In this document: positions 47,909-57,328 of the stretch, piece by piece
Layout: every line of letters begins with the position of its first letter
Numbering within the stretch: the stretch's first letter is position 1
Assembly (NCBI RefSeq): GCF_900183385.1
Contig: NZ_FXUT01000011.1
Coordinates: forward strand, 1 to 57,618
DNA length: 57,618 bases
Direction: 5' to 3'
DNA from: Listeria costaricensis
Lineage (GTDB): Bacteria; Bacillota; Bacilli; Lactobacillales; Listeriaceae
Notes under the pieces: generated by a model
Seen by the model: the letters and a program-made list of their open reading frames with translations, nothing else
What the model was told of the DNA's origin: nothing
The model's database searches: none
Made by a program: the position numbers and the translations under genes

Positions 47909-48631
47909 GTCGGCCAAGCGGTTGGCAGTCATGGTGAAGCGGTATTCGGAACTCTTATAATAGACCTCTGAAAATTCAAAAGGTCGTCCTGAATCCAGAT
48001 AGCCGATGGATTCGATTTTCAGGATGGGGATGTTTTCACCGATTTCAAATAGCTGAGCAATATCTTTCGGTGGCAGGATCGGTATGAATTCCTGCTTGCT
48101 GTCTTTGATGGCCATCTGCTTTTCCTGCTCGATATAGCGATATTTGGAGCCTTTCATCACCTCGTACGTCAGGTCTGGAAAGAGTTCGAGCGGCATATAG
48201 GTATCCTCGATCGCGAAGATTTTATCATCTACAATTCTAGTGCGCCGAATGTAGTAGACCGTTTCCGTATCGCTTGGCAAGGCTAGTTTTTCCTTGATTT
48301 CTTTTACAGCCGTTTGCAGTTCAAAACGGAGAATCTGGCTGGAAAAAATCCGGTTTTTACCGGCCATCTCTTCTACAAAACTTTTTAATGAGAACAAATT
48401 ATGCTCGATTTTTTCTTTTACATAGGTTCCGCTGCCTTGAATGGTATCCACGTAGCCTTCATCGGCCAGTTTGGAAATGGCTTTTCGGATGGTGATGCGG
48501 CTGACACCATATTTCTCAGAAAGTGCTGCTTCAGTTGGAAGTGCCTCACCCACGGCATATTTTTTTTCTTGAATTTTCGTCTTTAAATCATTAGCAAGTT
48601 GAACATAGATGGGAGAACGCTTTTTTGCCAA
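47906..48631 (-). CDS. GntR family (HutC/UTRA) transcriptional regulator
   Basis: A 241-residue repressor with the GntR winged helix (YVQLANDLKTKIQEKKYAVGEALPTEAALSEKYGVSRITIRKAISKLADEGYV; about 9-60) and a UTRA effector domain (about 78-235) that in this subfamily binds sugar phosphates or amino sugars. It is divergent from the ChbG-EIICB-GH4 genes and is their probable regulator. Strand order and the iterated sequence in the shared intergenic region support this. Confidence 0.9.
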   Translation of the reverse strand: MAKKRSPIYVQLANDLKTKIQEKKYAVGEALPTEAALSEKYGVSRITIRKAISKLADEGYVDTIQGSGTYVKEKIEHNLFSLKSFVEEMAGKNRIFSSQILRFELQTAVKEIKEKLALPSDTETVYYIRRTRIVDDKIFAIEDTYMPLELFPDLTYEVMKGSKYRYIEQEKQMAIKDSKQEFIPILPPKDIAQLFEIGENIPILKIESIGYLDSGRPFEFSEVYYKSSEYRFTMTANRLAD

Positions 48632-48679
48632 TTTGTATCACCTCGATTGATTTTTATTATATCAGATTTGAAAATAGGG

Positions 48680-48750
48680 TTGCAAATTTTAATTATTTGT
48701 ATTATATTTGTTATGTATTAAGGATGTATTTGTATTATAGTTGTTATGGA
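48680..48750 (+). promoter_or_regulatory. Promoter and 11-bp phased repeats before the deacetylase gene
   Basis: TTGCAA (48680-48685), 17-bp spacer, TATATT (48703-48708) form a promoter. From 48696 to 48750 five 11-bp units follow end to end: TTTGTATTATA, TTTGTTATGTA, TTAAGGATGTA, TTTGTATTATA, GTTGTTATGGA. Units 1-2 and 4-5 make a 22-bp direct repeat (48694-48715 and 48727-48748, one difference) spaced 33 bp. This is a likely multi-site operator for the divergent GntR protein. Confidence 0.65.
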
Positions 48751-48763
48751 TGGGAGGATCGAA

Positions 48764-49546
48764 ATGGTGAAATTAATTGTGAATGCCGACGATTTTGGCT
48801 ACTCTCCAGGTGTTAATTACGGAATTATTGATTGTTATCAGCAGGGCATGCTAACTTCTACAACCATGATGGCCAATATGCCTGGGTTTGTGCACGGGGT
48901 AGAACTTGCCAAAGAAAATCAAGGCTTAGGCATTGGGGTACACATGACCCTCACGTGTGGAAGGCCTTTACTAGACGGCTTGCAAACTATTGTAGATGAG
49001 AGCGGCAAGTTCAAACCTCTTTCATTTTATCAGCAAGAAAATTTCCAAATTGATACAGATGAATTGTATCGGGAGTGGGATGCGCAAATTCGTGAAATTT
49101 TTGAAAGCGGTATCACTCCGACGCACTTAGACAGTCATCATCACACACATACGATGGGAAGCTGTCGGGAAGTAGCGGTTTCATTGGCGAGAGAATATCA
49201 GCTGCCAATTCGGGATAATTTTCCGAAAGAAGCGTTGGTAGATCTTGCCGGGATTAAAAAGGTGGCTCATTTTGTGGATGATTTTGACTACACGGGGCTT
49301 CAAAAAGAATACCAGATTTCAGATCAGCAGATGAGCGACTATTTTCAACGATTATTAACGGAACTTCCTCAATATGAGAGCGCAGAAATAATGTGTCACC
49401 CGGCCTATCTGGATCGAACAATTTATGAAGGTTCATCACTGAATATGGCGCGGATCATCGAGGCGGACATTTTGATGCATTCGGATTTTAGCAAAAAAAT
49501 CAGAGCCTCAGAGACGATTAAATTGGCTACTTATGCGGACTTATAA
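48764..49546 (+). CDS. ChbG/YdjC-like carbohydrate deacetylase
   Basis: A 260-residue enzyme of the ChbG/HpnK family, which removes N- or O-acetyl groups from sugars such as chitobiose 6-phosphate. It has the metal-binding NADDFGYS (about 6-13), a second site GVHMTLTCGRPL, and the histidine cluster THLDSHHHTH (about 125-134). ATG 48764 follows GGGAGG; the frame is open upstream. First gene of the GntR-controlled unit, with EIICB and GH4 genes downstream, so its substrate is probably a phosphorylated, acetylated disaccharide imported by that PTS. Confidence 0.9.
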   Translation: MVKLIVNADDFGYSPGVNYGIIDCYQQGMLTSTTMMANMPGFVHGVELAKENQGLGIGVHMTLTCGRPLLDGLQTIVDESGKFKPLSFYQQENFQIDTDELYREWDAQIREIFESGITPTHLDSHHHTHTMGSCREVAVSLAREYQLPIRDNFPKEALVDLAGIKKVAHFVDDFDYTGLQKEYQISDQQMSDYFQRLLTELPQYESAEIMCHPAYLDRTIYEGSSLNMARIIEADILMHSDFSKKIRASETIKLATYADL

Positions 49547-49569
49547 ATTATACAGGGAGGAAAAAGAAA

Positions 49570-50988
49570 ATGTCATTTAAAAGTGGTATGCAGAAATTAG
49601 GGCGGTCGATGCTTCTGCCAGTTGTTGCAATGCCTGTGTCAGGGCTGATTCTGAGACTGGCGGCACCGGATATGCTCAATATTCCGATTCTGATGGCAGC
49701 CGGGAATGCGGTTTTTGGAAATTTGGACATGCTATTTGCCATTGGGGTAGCGCTTGGCTTTGCGAAAGGGAAGGATAAAGGGATTGTTGGTCTGACAGCG
49801 GTCGTCGGGATGCTGACACTGCGCGAGGGACTTAAGATTATGAATCCTGATGTCAATATGGGCGTCTTTGGTGGGATATTCATCGGATTAATGGCAGCTT
49901 GGTGTTGGAATAAATTTAAAAATCAACGCTTGCCGCAAATTTTCTCCTTCTTTGCGGGGAATAAATTTCCGGTCACAATGATCATGCTGGTCAGTACGGT
50001 GGCCGCACTTGTATTCGGTTTTATCTGGCCGTATGCACAATCAGGTTTGGATAGTTTTGCAGCTGGCTTGATGGGACTCGGAGCTATCGGTGCTTTCATC
50101 TTCGGTTTCCTCAATCGTTTGCTGATTCCATTTGGACTTCATCACGTGCTTAATACATATGTCTACTACGCAATGGGGAGCTATCAGGTACCAGGTGGCG
50201 ACACGGTAACAGGGGAAATTCCTCGTTTCGTCAATGGAGACCCGACTGCCGGACTTTTCCTAGCAGGTTTCTTCGTTGTCATGATGTTCGGTATTCCGGG
50301 GATTGCCTTTGCGATCACACGTGCCGCTAAGAAAGAGCGTCGTAAAGAAATCGAAGGGCAGATGATGAGTGGTGCGGCGACTTCCTTTATTGCCGGTATT
50401 TCGGAGCCCGTTGAATTCAGCTTCATGTTCCAATCACCGCTACTCTATGTGATCCATGCTTTCTATGCAGGGCTTGCGATGTTCACGTGTTACATGTTCA
50501 ATATCCATCTCGGCTTCACATTCGGTTCATCTCTAATCGACTATATTATCAACTTTAAGATTGCGACGAATGCGATTTGGATTATTCCGATCGGGATAGT
50601 GTTCTTCTTCCTGTACTACATCACATTCTATCTGATCATCACAAAACGCGATATCAAGACACCGGGACGTGAAGATGATGTGAGCTACGGGGAAGAATCC
50701 ACGTCAGAAGAGGAAAAACTGAACTTGAAGAGCGACAACTATGAATACATGGCGAAGAAGATTCTACAAAACCTTGGTGGAAAAGAAAATGTGATTTCAA
50801 CAGATGCCTGCACAACGCGGTTACGCTTGGAAATAGAAGATTTATCCCTTGTGAATGAAGAAAATATCAAGCGGACAGGGGCGGCCGGGGTTGTCAAAGT
50901 TGGCGACCATAATCTGCAAGTCATTATTGGGCTCCAAGTGACATATGTTTTGGAAGAATTGAATAAACTGGTGGATGATGAAGAATAA
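49570..50988 (+). CDS. PTS EIICB component, glucose/N-acetylglucosamine superfamily
   Basis: A 472-residue fused permease: EIIC domain (about 1-375) with ten hydrophobic helices and the ISEPVEFSFMFQSP signature (about 279-292), then a short linker and EIIB domain (about 395-472) with phosphorylated cysteine C414 in STDACTTRLR. It lacks an EIIA domain. Sequence resembles alpha-glucoside/maltose-type EIICBs. Located 23 nt after the deacetylase gene and 15 nt before GH4, so one operon. Confidence 0.9.
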   Translation: MSFKSGMQKLGRSMLLPVVAMPVSGLILRLAAPDMLNIPILMAAGNAVFGNLDMLFAIGVALGFAKGKDKGIVGLTAVVGMLTLREGLKIMNPDVNMGVFGGIFIGLMAAWCWNKFKNQRLPQIFSFFAGNKFPVTMIMLVSTVAALVFGFIWPYAQSGLDSFAAGLMGLGAIGAFIFGFLNRLLIPFGLHHVLNTYVYYAMGSYQVPGGDTVTGEIPRFVNGDPTAGLFLAGFFVVMMFGIPGIAFAITRAAKKERRKEIEGQMMSGAATSFIAGISEPVEFSFMFQSPLLYVIHAFYAGLAMFTCYMFNIHLGFTFGSSLIDYIINFKIATNAIWIIPIGIVFFFLYYITFYLIITKRDIKTPGREDDVSYGEESTSEEEKLNLKSDNYEYMAKKILQNLGGKENVISTDACTTRLRLEIEDLSLVNEENIKRTGAAGVVKVGDHNLQVIIGLQVTYVLEELNKLVDDEE

Positions 50989-51003
50989 TTTTTAGGAAAG
51001 AAG

Positions 51004-52338
51004 TTGAAAAGTCTTATGATGAATGAAGTGACAATTGCCATTGCCGGGGGAGGCAGTACCTATACACCGGGGATTGTTGGGGCACTGATCGAAAATGTTG
51101 ACCGATTGAAAATGAAAGAACTCAGATTATATGACTGTGATTTTGAGCGTCAGGAAAAAATGGGGCACTTGATTCGCGCAATTCTTAAGCAAAAGTATCC
51201 GCATCCAATTGAAGTCATTGTGACCGATGATCCGGAGAAAGCTTTCACAGGTGTGGACTTTGTGTTTTCGCAAATTCGAGTTGGCGGCCTGAAAATGCGG
51301 GAGAAAGATGAAAAAATTCCGCTAAAATACGGCTGTGTCGGGCAGGAGACATGCGGACCGGGCGGCTTTGCTTATGGCTTGCGTTCGATTCGCGGCTTCC
51401 TTCCACTGGTTGAGCAGATCATTCGTTTTGCACCGGAGGCATGGATTCTAAACTACTCCAACCCTGAATCCATCATTGCCGAAGCGGTTCGGCGTGCCTA
51501 TCCGACTGCTAAAATCATCAATGTGTGCGACATGACGATTTCGATTGAGGAAACGATCTGTGCCAATTTTGGCTATCAGCATGAAGATTTTATTCCGGAA
51601 TACTACGGTCTGAATCACTTTGGCTGGTACCGCTCGATTTATAGCAAACGGGAAAAGCGGGACATTTTGCCGGATATTCTGGATAAAATGGGCGCCGGGC
51701 TGGAAGTGGCCGACTTTAATGCTGGCGATGCTTCGTGGGCGGCGACTTATAAAATGTTGGGCCGGATTGTCACGGATTTCCCGGGCTATCTGCCAAACAC
51801 CTATCTGGAATACTATTTGTACCCCGATCTGGTCGTCGCGGAAGCCGATCCCACGCATACACGTGCCAATGAAGTCATGGAGGGGCGCGAAACAAAGGTC
51901 TATGCGCTGGCAGAGCAGGCCAAAGCCAATCAGGACAGCGCGGGGCTGGAAATCAATTTTGGCAGTCATGGGCAATATATTGTAGACATTGCGACCAGTC
52001 TGCTGAATGATGAAAATCGCCGCTTCATGCTGATCACACCAAACCGCGGTGCGATTCCCAATGTGCGCCAAGATGCCGTTGTGGAAGTGCCCTCCTATGT
52101 ATCAGCAAAAGGGATTGAGCCGGTTTGCCTAGATGCGATTCCTGATTTCCATAAAGGGCTGATCGAAGCGCAATGCGCCGCAGAAAAACTGCTTGTCGAT
52201 GCCTATTTTGAAGGCAGCTATTTGAAGGCGCTACAAGCTTATACACTCAATCAGTCAGTTCCATCAGCCAATGTCGCGAAGAAAATGCTGGATGATTTTA
52301 TCGAAGTCAATCGAGAATACTGGCCCGAATTGACGTAA
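51004..52338 (+). CDS. Family 4 6-phospho-glycosidase
   Basis: A cytoplasmic GH4 enzyme that needs NAD+ and a divalent metal and splits 6-phosphorylated glycosides by an oxidation-elimination route. The 444-residue protein has the NAD-binding VTIAIAGGGSTYTPG start, NPESIIAEAV, metal ligands C175 (NVCDMT) and H205 (GLNHFGWY). The C-D-M context points to the 6-phospho-alpha-glucosidase group, but P is replaced by T. TTG 51004 with AGGAAAG is used; ATG 51016 is an alternative. It would hydrolyse the sugar phosphate delivered by the adjacent EIICB. Confidence 0.9.
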   Translation: MKSLMMNEVTIAIAGGGSTYTPGIVGALIENVDRLKMKELRLYDCDFERQEKMGHLIRAILKQKYPHPIEVIVTDDPEKAFTGVDFVFSQIRVGGLKMREKDEKIPLKYGCVGQETCGPGGFAYGLRSIRGFLPLVEQIIRFAPEAWILNYSNPESIIAEAVRRAYPTAKIINVCDMTISIEETICANFGYQHEDFIPEYYGLNHFGWYRSIYSKREKRDILPDILDKMGAGLEVADFNAGDASWAATYKMLGRIVTDFPGYLPNTYLEYYLYPDLVVAEADPTHTRANEVMEGRETKVYALAEQAKANQDSAGLEINFGSHGQYIVDIATSLLNDENRRFMLITPNRGAIPNVRQDAVVEVPSYVSAKGIEPVCLDAIPDFHKGLIEAQCAAEKLLVDAYFEGSYLKALQAYTLNQSVPSANVAKKMLDDFIEVNREYWPELT

Positions 52339-52347
52339 TACAAAATG

Positions 52348-52386
52348 GTGGTCGTCTAAACTGTTTAGGCGGCCACAATTTATTTC
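52348..52386 (+). terminator. Terminator-like hairpin after the GH4 gene
   Basis: A 13-pair stem with several wobbles (52348-52360 with 52364-52376) followed by AATTTATTT. It is strong in pairing but weak in the T-run, so some read-through into the GH95-like gene is possible. Confidence 0.7.
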
Positions 52387-52404
52387 ATAAAAGGGGTGCA
52401 AAAG

Positions 52405-55400
52405 ATGAAGAAATGCTTACAGATTACCTTGATCACCGGTCTCATATGGATGTCGTTTGCTTCCGTGTGGGTTTTCGTGAGCCCGCAAACTGTACATGCC
52501 GAGTCTAGCAAAGCGACAGAAATAGCCCAAATTGAAAATATCATGGCAGGCTTTCAAAATGATGCCACTTGGACAGACACCCAATATAAAGATGCCATCA
52601 CCGGTCGGCTGCCAAGTACGGCACTGCTTGGAAATGGGGAGGTCGGCGTAACCTCTTACGGGAATGCAACCGAGAAAACGTATCTGCTATCTTCAAACAG
52701 TTTTTGGAGTGACAATACGCGCTACTTTGGCTATCGAGGGCGCTCGCCGCAGATCATGACAGGTGGCGGTTTGACGGTTAAGGCAGGCGTCGCTCGGCAT
52801 CCATACGATCTTGCTTATCAAATGAAAACTACTGACAGCGGGGCCGCGGCAGATCACGGCTCAAATTTGGCAGTGGGTGGTCTGTATACCAATGATCTTG
52901 CGGACGGTGCGGATACATTTAGCGGTTTCGTGAGTGACAATGCGAGTGGCAAGGCCTGGATGACTGTGCAGCTGCAAGGGTATGAAAAATTTGACCGTTA
53001 TGTGATTCGGCATGACAATTACACGTCCAAAAAGGGGACGGACCGGAATACACGGGATTTTCGCATGCAGATCCTTCCCGGCGGCCTCACACCTGAAACG
53101 GCAGCAGCATCAGATTGGCAGACAATAGATGAGGTGAAAAATAATACTGCGGACGAATCGGATCGCCAGTTAGCCCAGGCGGTGCAAGCCAAATATGTTC
53201 GACTGCAAATCGATCAGGCGACAGCGGAAAGTGGAGATCAAATCGCACGGGTCGGCCAGATCGAGCTGTACAATGGTGAAAAAACCTACAAGCTGCCAGT
53301 TGAAAACAATGCCCCGTCCACGCATCCGTATGACTTGGCGTATGGCATGCCGGTCGAAGCTTCATCCGAACTGGCCGGCCATGAAGCAGAAAAAGCAGTT
53401 AGTGGTGCCTACGAATGGGAAGACCAGGCGCAGTCGAAGCGCTTTGAAGGTTGGGTCTCGGCGGCTGGTAATGAGCAGACTTTGACAGTGGACTTAAAAC
53501 GGGAAACAACATTCAATCGCTGGGTCGTGAAGCATAATAATAGCACTGCTAAAAATGGTGGCGATTACAACACGCGTGATTTTTCATTGGAAATCAGTAC
53601 GGACGGAAATACTTGGAAAAAAGTTGATGAAGTGAAGGGAAATCTGGCGGATGTGACCAACCGGGCGCTACTTTATCCGTATAAAGCTCGATATGTCCGC
53701 CTGCATATTACAAAACCGGAAAGCCAGGCAGAAGGCAGTGCGCGCATCAGCCAATTTGAGCTTTATAATGACAACAATGCGGAAAATAATTTGGCAAAAG
53801 ATAGTGAAATCACCGCCAGTTCAACCATGAAGGACCGTACGACAGCAGATTTGGTCAATGATAACTGGCAAACAGCGGTGAAAGGCTATAACGATTACAG
53901 CGGTTGGATCAGCAATCCGGGCATGCCGCAAAATGTCATTTTCGACTTGAAAACGGAGCAAACCTTCCAGCAAGTCGGCCTTGTCCATGCCGGGTGTACA
54001 GGCCTAGTGGATGATTTGACAAAAAGTGGCAATCCGAATGCCGCCAACTATGCACGTTTCAACACAAAAGGGGCGGAAATTCTCGTCAGTCCGGATAAAA
54101 CGAACTGGCAGAAAATCGGAGCGGTAACGAATAATACAGCGGGAATCAGCACCATCACACTGGACGCGCCGGTTACTGCACGTTATGTCAAATTGAATGT
54201 CACACAGGGCGAGCAGTCAGGTGCCGCCAGTAATCAGCGAGCTCGAATCGCCAAGTTCTATTTATTTGAAAATACGGGCTACACACTGCCGATCGACGCG
54301 GTCATGCCAGTGAAACAGACGGACGCTGTGGAGTCTACGGCAACCACGAAGTCGACCAATCTGAAAGCCAGCAATAGCAGTTTTAACGAACATCTGGATA
54401 TTTTAAAAGCAGAAGTAAATACGGATATGACAATTGGCGGCGCCCAAGTGGAGATGAACACTTGGCTATCCCAAGAACAGAATCTGCTTTTCACAACGAT
54501 CACATCGAAAAGCGACAAGGATCAGGCGCTTGAAATAGATGCCTGGATGAAGGATTCGCTTGAGTACCAAACGCCGGCGACGGGTGATAATACAACCGCG
54601 AGCAAACCGGAAACCACGGTGGCAACAGGCCAGCAGGGCGCTGCAGTCTGGGCAACACGCCGCTCCAATATCAATGATGATGTGGTGACCTTGAAGGGTG
54701 AGACGAGGCAAACCACCTACAAAGCGAGATTTATGAGTGAAATGGCTGTCGCGACAAAAGTGGTGGGGGCCGAAGCAGGAACGGACTATGATGAAAATAG
54801 TGGTAATTTGTATGTGAATTTGCCAAAAGGTGAATCGATCACACTGGTTACAGCAGTGGAAACGGCCGCCAATCAGCAAGTCGACGCGGCATACGGGAAG
54901 GACGGCAAAGCATTGAGTGGTGCTATGAAGCAGCTGGCCAACATCAATAGTCAGCAGGACGTTGCGAAGGAAAGAGAACAGACGCTAAACTGGTGGGAAG
55001 ATTACTATCTGAAGTCCTATGTGGATACGGGCGATACAAAGCTGAATAAAGTTTACTACGGCTCTCAGTACATCTTTGGATCGGCGACACGAAGCGGAGA
55101 AACGGCACCGGGGCTTTACGGACCGTGGATTACGACGGATCATGCCAATTGGCAGGGCGACTATCATTTGAACTACAATTTCCAATCGCCGTATTATGGC
55201 TCCTATTCCAGCAATCGTTTGAAAGAATTTTCAGATCCAATGTTCTACGAAACGATCCGCTACATGGATACTGGGAAAAAGTTGGCGAGCAATCCAGAAG
55301 AACTGCAAAAAATCTCGCCATGGTATTATTCAACGCGTGCGAATGACGAAGCGTTCAAAAATGGTTTTCAGGACGCCGTGCTTTATCCGGTAGGTGTGAC

Positions 55401-57171
55401 CCCATTCGAGGATTTGGAGACGGGCAACTATCTGAATCAGACACTGGACGCCCTATTTTCCGCCACACAGATTCTAGCTTATTATGAATACACGTTGGAT
55501 GACGAATGGCTTTTCAAAAAAATTGACACGACTTCCGGTAGCTACTCGCCGTATGAATATTTGATTTCGGTTGCCAACTTTTACGAACAGTGGATTGAAA
55601 AACGGGATCCGCGGGTGGACAATATCTATGTGAAAGACAACCCGTCCGGCATAAACGGCAACGCGGCACCAACCCAATATACAGCCAACTATGCCAAATA
55701 TCCAGCCTATTCTGGCGGGAAAGACTATACCTATGTGCTGTTTGATGGCTCCCATGAAGGGTCATTTGAGTTTAACCCAACTGTAACGGTGGGCAACCTG
55801 CAATATCTGATGGATTCACTGGTGAAAATCGGCGAACGGAACGAAATGTCCCAGACCTCCTATGCAGACTGGAAGGATATCAGCGAACATCTAGTCAAGC
55901 CAGAGACGTCCATCTATTCATATAACGCGTCGACAAGCTGGAAATCCAGTTCAGCCTATTTTGGAAAAGACATTTTTGGACTGTCAGAAGACCGCTACGT
56001 GCGGCCAATCTCGGCAACAGTCAACCTGGAATTCATCATGCCCGGTGAACAGCTGTCATTTGACTCAGACCCCTATCTGCTAGAAGTTGCGCGCAATACG
56101 GTCGCGGTGATGGGAAATGACGGCACTCCCGGCTGGAGCATGGTCAACAATACGCCGAAAATTTTCACACAAGCGGCCCGAGTCGGGTACGATCCAGTGG
56201 AGCTCCGCAGTAAAATCACCACCTATGTCGCCAATAAAATGGATAAAAATTATTATGTGAATGACAACACCCATGGCTGGGAAAAAGCGGGCGTCATTGA
56301 AGCGCTGGACAGCATGATGGTGGCTAATAGTCAGAACGGCATTGTAAAACTTTTCCCAGTCTGGCCGGAAAATACCAATGGTGAATTTAAGCGGATCCGT
56401 GCGAAAGGAGCATTCCTGATTTCTGCCCAGATGAAAGACAATACAGTGGCAAATGTGACCATCACAAGCGAAAAAGGCGAGAAGATGAAGCTAGTCAATC
56501 CTTGGGGCGAAAGTGACGTAACGGTTCGCGACCAAAATAACCAAGTAATCAAAACCAGCCAAGGCAAAACAGCTAACAGTCTGCAAAAAGGCACGGACAA
56601 AAAAGAACAGACAATTGAATTTGCCACAAAAGCGGGCTACACGTATACCATCACAAATGAAAAAACAGAATTAGAGGCTCCCGTCATTTCAGGTGAGGCA
56701 ACCGTCGAAATCACAGAAGGCCAAGACTTCGATCCACTCGCAGGATTAACAGCGACGGACAAAGAAGATGGCGACCTAACGACAGCAATCCAGGTCGTAA
56801 CAAATGATGTAAATATGAGCACGCCCGGCACCTATCATGTGACCTATGAAGTAATGGATTCTGACGGGGAAACGGCAACCTTTGAGCGTACGGTTATTGT
56901 TGTGACAAGAGAAGATTCTTCTGGCGGTTTGAAAGGTAGCGCAGGTGGCAAGGATTCGTCAAAACCGAATATGATCAAGCCAGTAAATGATACAGAGGCA
57001 GCTAGGCAGAAGAACCATCCAAGTCAAATGACGACGATGACCATAAGCGAACCGCCAAGTTTAAGCAAGCAAACTAGCAAGCTACCGAATACAGGCGATA
57101 CGACAGGCGTGGGTATACTTCTAGGTTTTTTATTGCTAGGTACAGCCGCTACTTTAAAAAATAAAAGGTAA
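52405..57171 (+). CDS. Wall-anchored GH95-like glycoside hydrolase with three discoidin-type modules
   Basis: A 1588-residue secreted enzyme. It has a signal peptide (cleavage likely after VHA, about 32), a GH95-type N-terminal beta domain split by inserts (LLGNGEVGVTSYGN, about 72-85), three F5/8-type C (CBM32-like) modules (about 132-295, 307-458, 462-626), the (alpha/alpha)6 barrel (about 850-1320) with N923 and N925 in GDYHLNYNFQ, matching the paired asparagines of GH95 alpha-L-fucosidases, and KLFPVWP (1315-1321). An Ig-like DUF5011-type domain (about 1426-1505) and an LPNTG sorting signal (1560-1564) follow. GH95 includes fucosidases and L-galactosidases; the substrate here is unproven. 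ATG 52405 follows AAAGGGGTG by 8 nt. Confidence 0.85.
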   Translation: MKKCLQITLITGLIWMSFASVWVFVSPQTVHAESSKATEIAQIENIMAGFQNDATWTDTQYKDAITGRLPSTALLGNGEVGVTSYGNATEKTYLLSSNSFWSDNTRYFGYRGRSPQIMTGGGLTVKAGVARHPYDLAYQMKTTDSGAAADHGSNLAVGGLYTNDLADGADTFSGFVSDNASGKAWMTVQLQGYEKFDRYVIRHDNYTSKKGTDRNTRDFRMQILPGGLTPETAAASDWQTIDEVKNNTADESDRQLAQAVQAKYVRLQIDQATAESGDQIARVGQIELYNGEKTYKLPVENNAPSTHPYDLAYGMPVEASSELAGHEAEKAVSGAYEWEDQAQSKRFEGWVSAAGNEQTLTVDLKRETTFNRWVVKHNNSTAKNGGDYNTRDFSLEISTDGNTWKKVDEVKGNLADVTNRALLYPYKARYVRLHITKPESQAEGSARISQFELYNDNNAENNLAKDSEITASSTMKDRTTADLVNDNWQTAVKGYNDYSGWISNPGMPQNVIFDLKTEQTFQQVGLVHAGCTGLVDDLTKSGNPNAANYARFNTKGAEILVSPDKTNWQKIGAVTNNTAGISTITLDAPVTARYVKLNVTQGEQSGAASNQRARIAKFYLFENTGYTLPIDAVMPVKQTDAVESTATTKSTNLKASNSSFNEHLDILKAEVNTDMTIGGAQVEMNTWLSQEQNLLFTTITSKSDKDQALEIDAWMKDSLEYQTPATGDNTTASKPETTVATGQQGAAVWATRRSNINDDVVTLKGETRQTTYKARFMSEMAVATKVVGAEAGTDYDENSGNLYVNLPKGESITLVTAVETAANQQVDAAYGKDGKALSGAMKQLANINSQQDVAKEREQTLNWWEDYYLKSYVDTGDTKLNKVYYGSQYIFGSATRSGETAPGLYGPWITTDHANWQGDYHLNYNFQSPYYGSYSSNRLKEFSDPMFYETIRYMDTGKKLASNPEELQKISPWYYSTRANDEAFKNGFQDAVLYPVGVTPFEDLETGNYLNQTLDALFSATQILAYYEYTLDDEWLFKKIDTTSGSYSPYEYLISVANFYEQWIEKRDPRVDNIYVKDNPSGINGNAAPTQYTANYAKYPAYSGGKDYTYVLFDGSHEGSFEFNPTVTVGNLQYLMDSLVKIGERNEMSQTSYADWKDISEHLVKPETSIYSYNASTSWKSSSAYFGKDIFGLSEDRYVRPISATVNLEFIMPGEQLSFDSDPYLLEVARNTVAVMGNDGTPGWSMVNNTPKIFTQAARVGYDPVELRSKITTYVANKMDKNYYVNDNTHGWEKAGVIEALDSMMVANSQNGIVKLFPVWPENTNGEFKRIRAKGAFLISAQMKDNTVANVTITSEKGEKMKLVNPWGESDVTVRDQNNQVIKTSQGKTANSLQKGTDKKEQTIEFATKAGYTYTITNEKTELEAPVISGEATVEITEGQDFDPLAGLTATDKEDGDLTTAIQVVTNDVNMSTPGTYHVTYEVMDSDGETATFERTVIVVTREDSSGGLKGSAGGKDSSKPNMIKPVNDTEAARQKNHPSQMTTMTISEPPSLSKQTSKLPNTGDTTGVGILLGFLLLGTAATLKNKR

Positions 57172-57179
57172 CCCAGTAG

Positions 57180-57232
57180 ACATCCACCTGTGGAATGCCC
57201 CATGTAGTGAGCCTCAATGGGTGGATGTTTAT
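57180..57232 (+). terminator. Terminator after the GH95-like gene
   Basis: ACATCCACC (57180-57188) pairs with GGTGGATGT (57220-57228) across a long loop; a short T-run follows. It precedes the CRISPR leader. Confidence 0.6.
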
Positions 57233-57300
57233 TGAAGAATGATTGATAGAGTGATATTGATCTGGCAAGGACAAGGGTCGTTGATTTATTTTGCGAGCTG

Positions 57301-57328
57301 TTGCATTGAGCCAGTGCGATGGTATAAT
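57301..57328 (+). promoter_or_regulatory. Promoter of the type VI-A-like CRISPR array
   Basis: TTGCAT (57301-57306), 16-bp spacer, perfect TATAAT (57323-57328), directly abutting the first, degenerate repeat. The predicted start (about 57335) falls inside that repeat. Confidence 0.65.

Noticed and set aside
48625-48816. 63-codon ORF in the gntR-chbG intergenic region
   Set aside because: Made of the AT-rich repeated operator DNA; no ribosome site or family.
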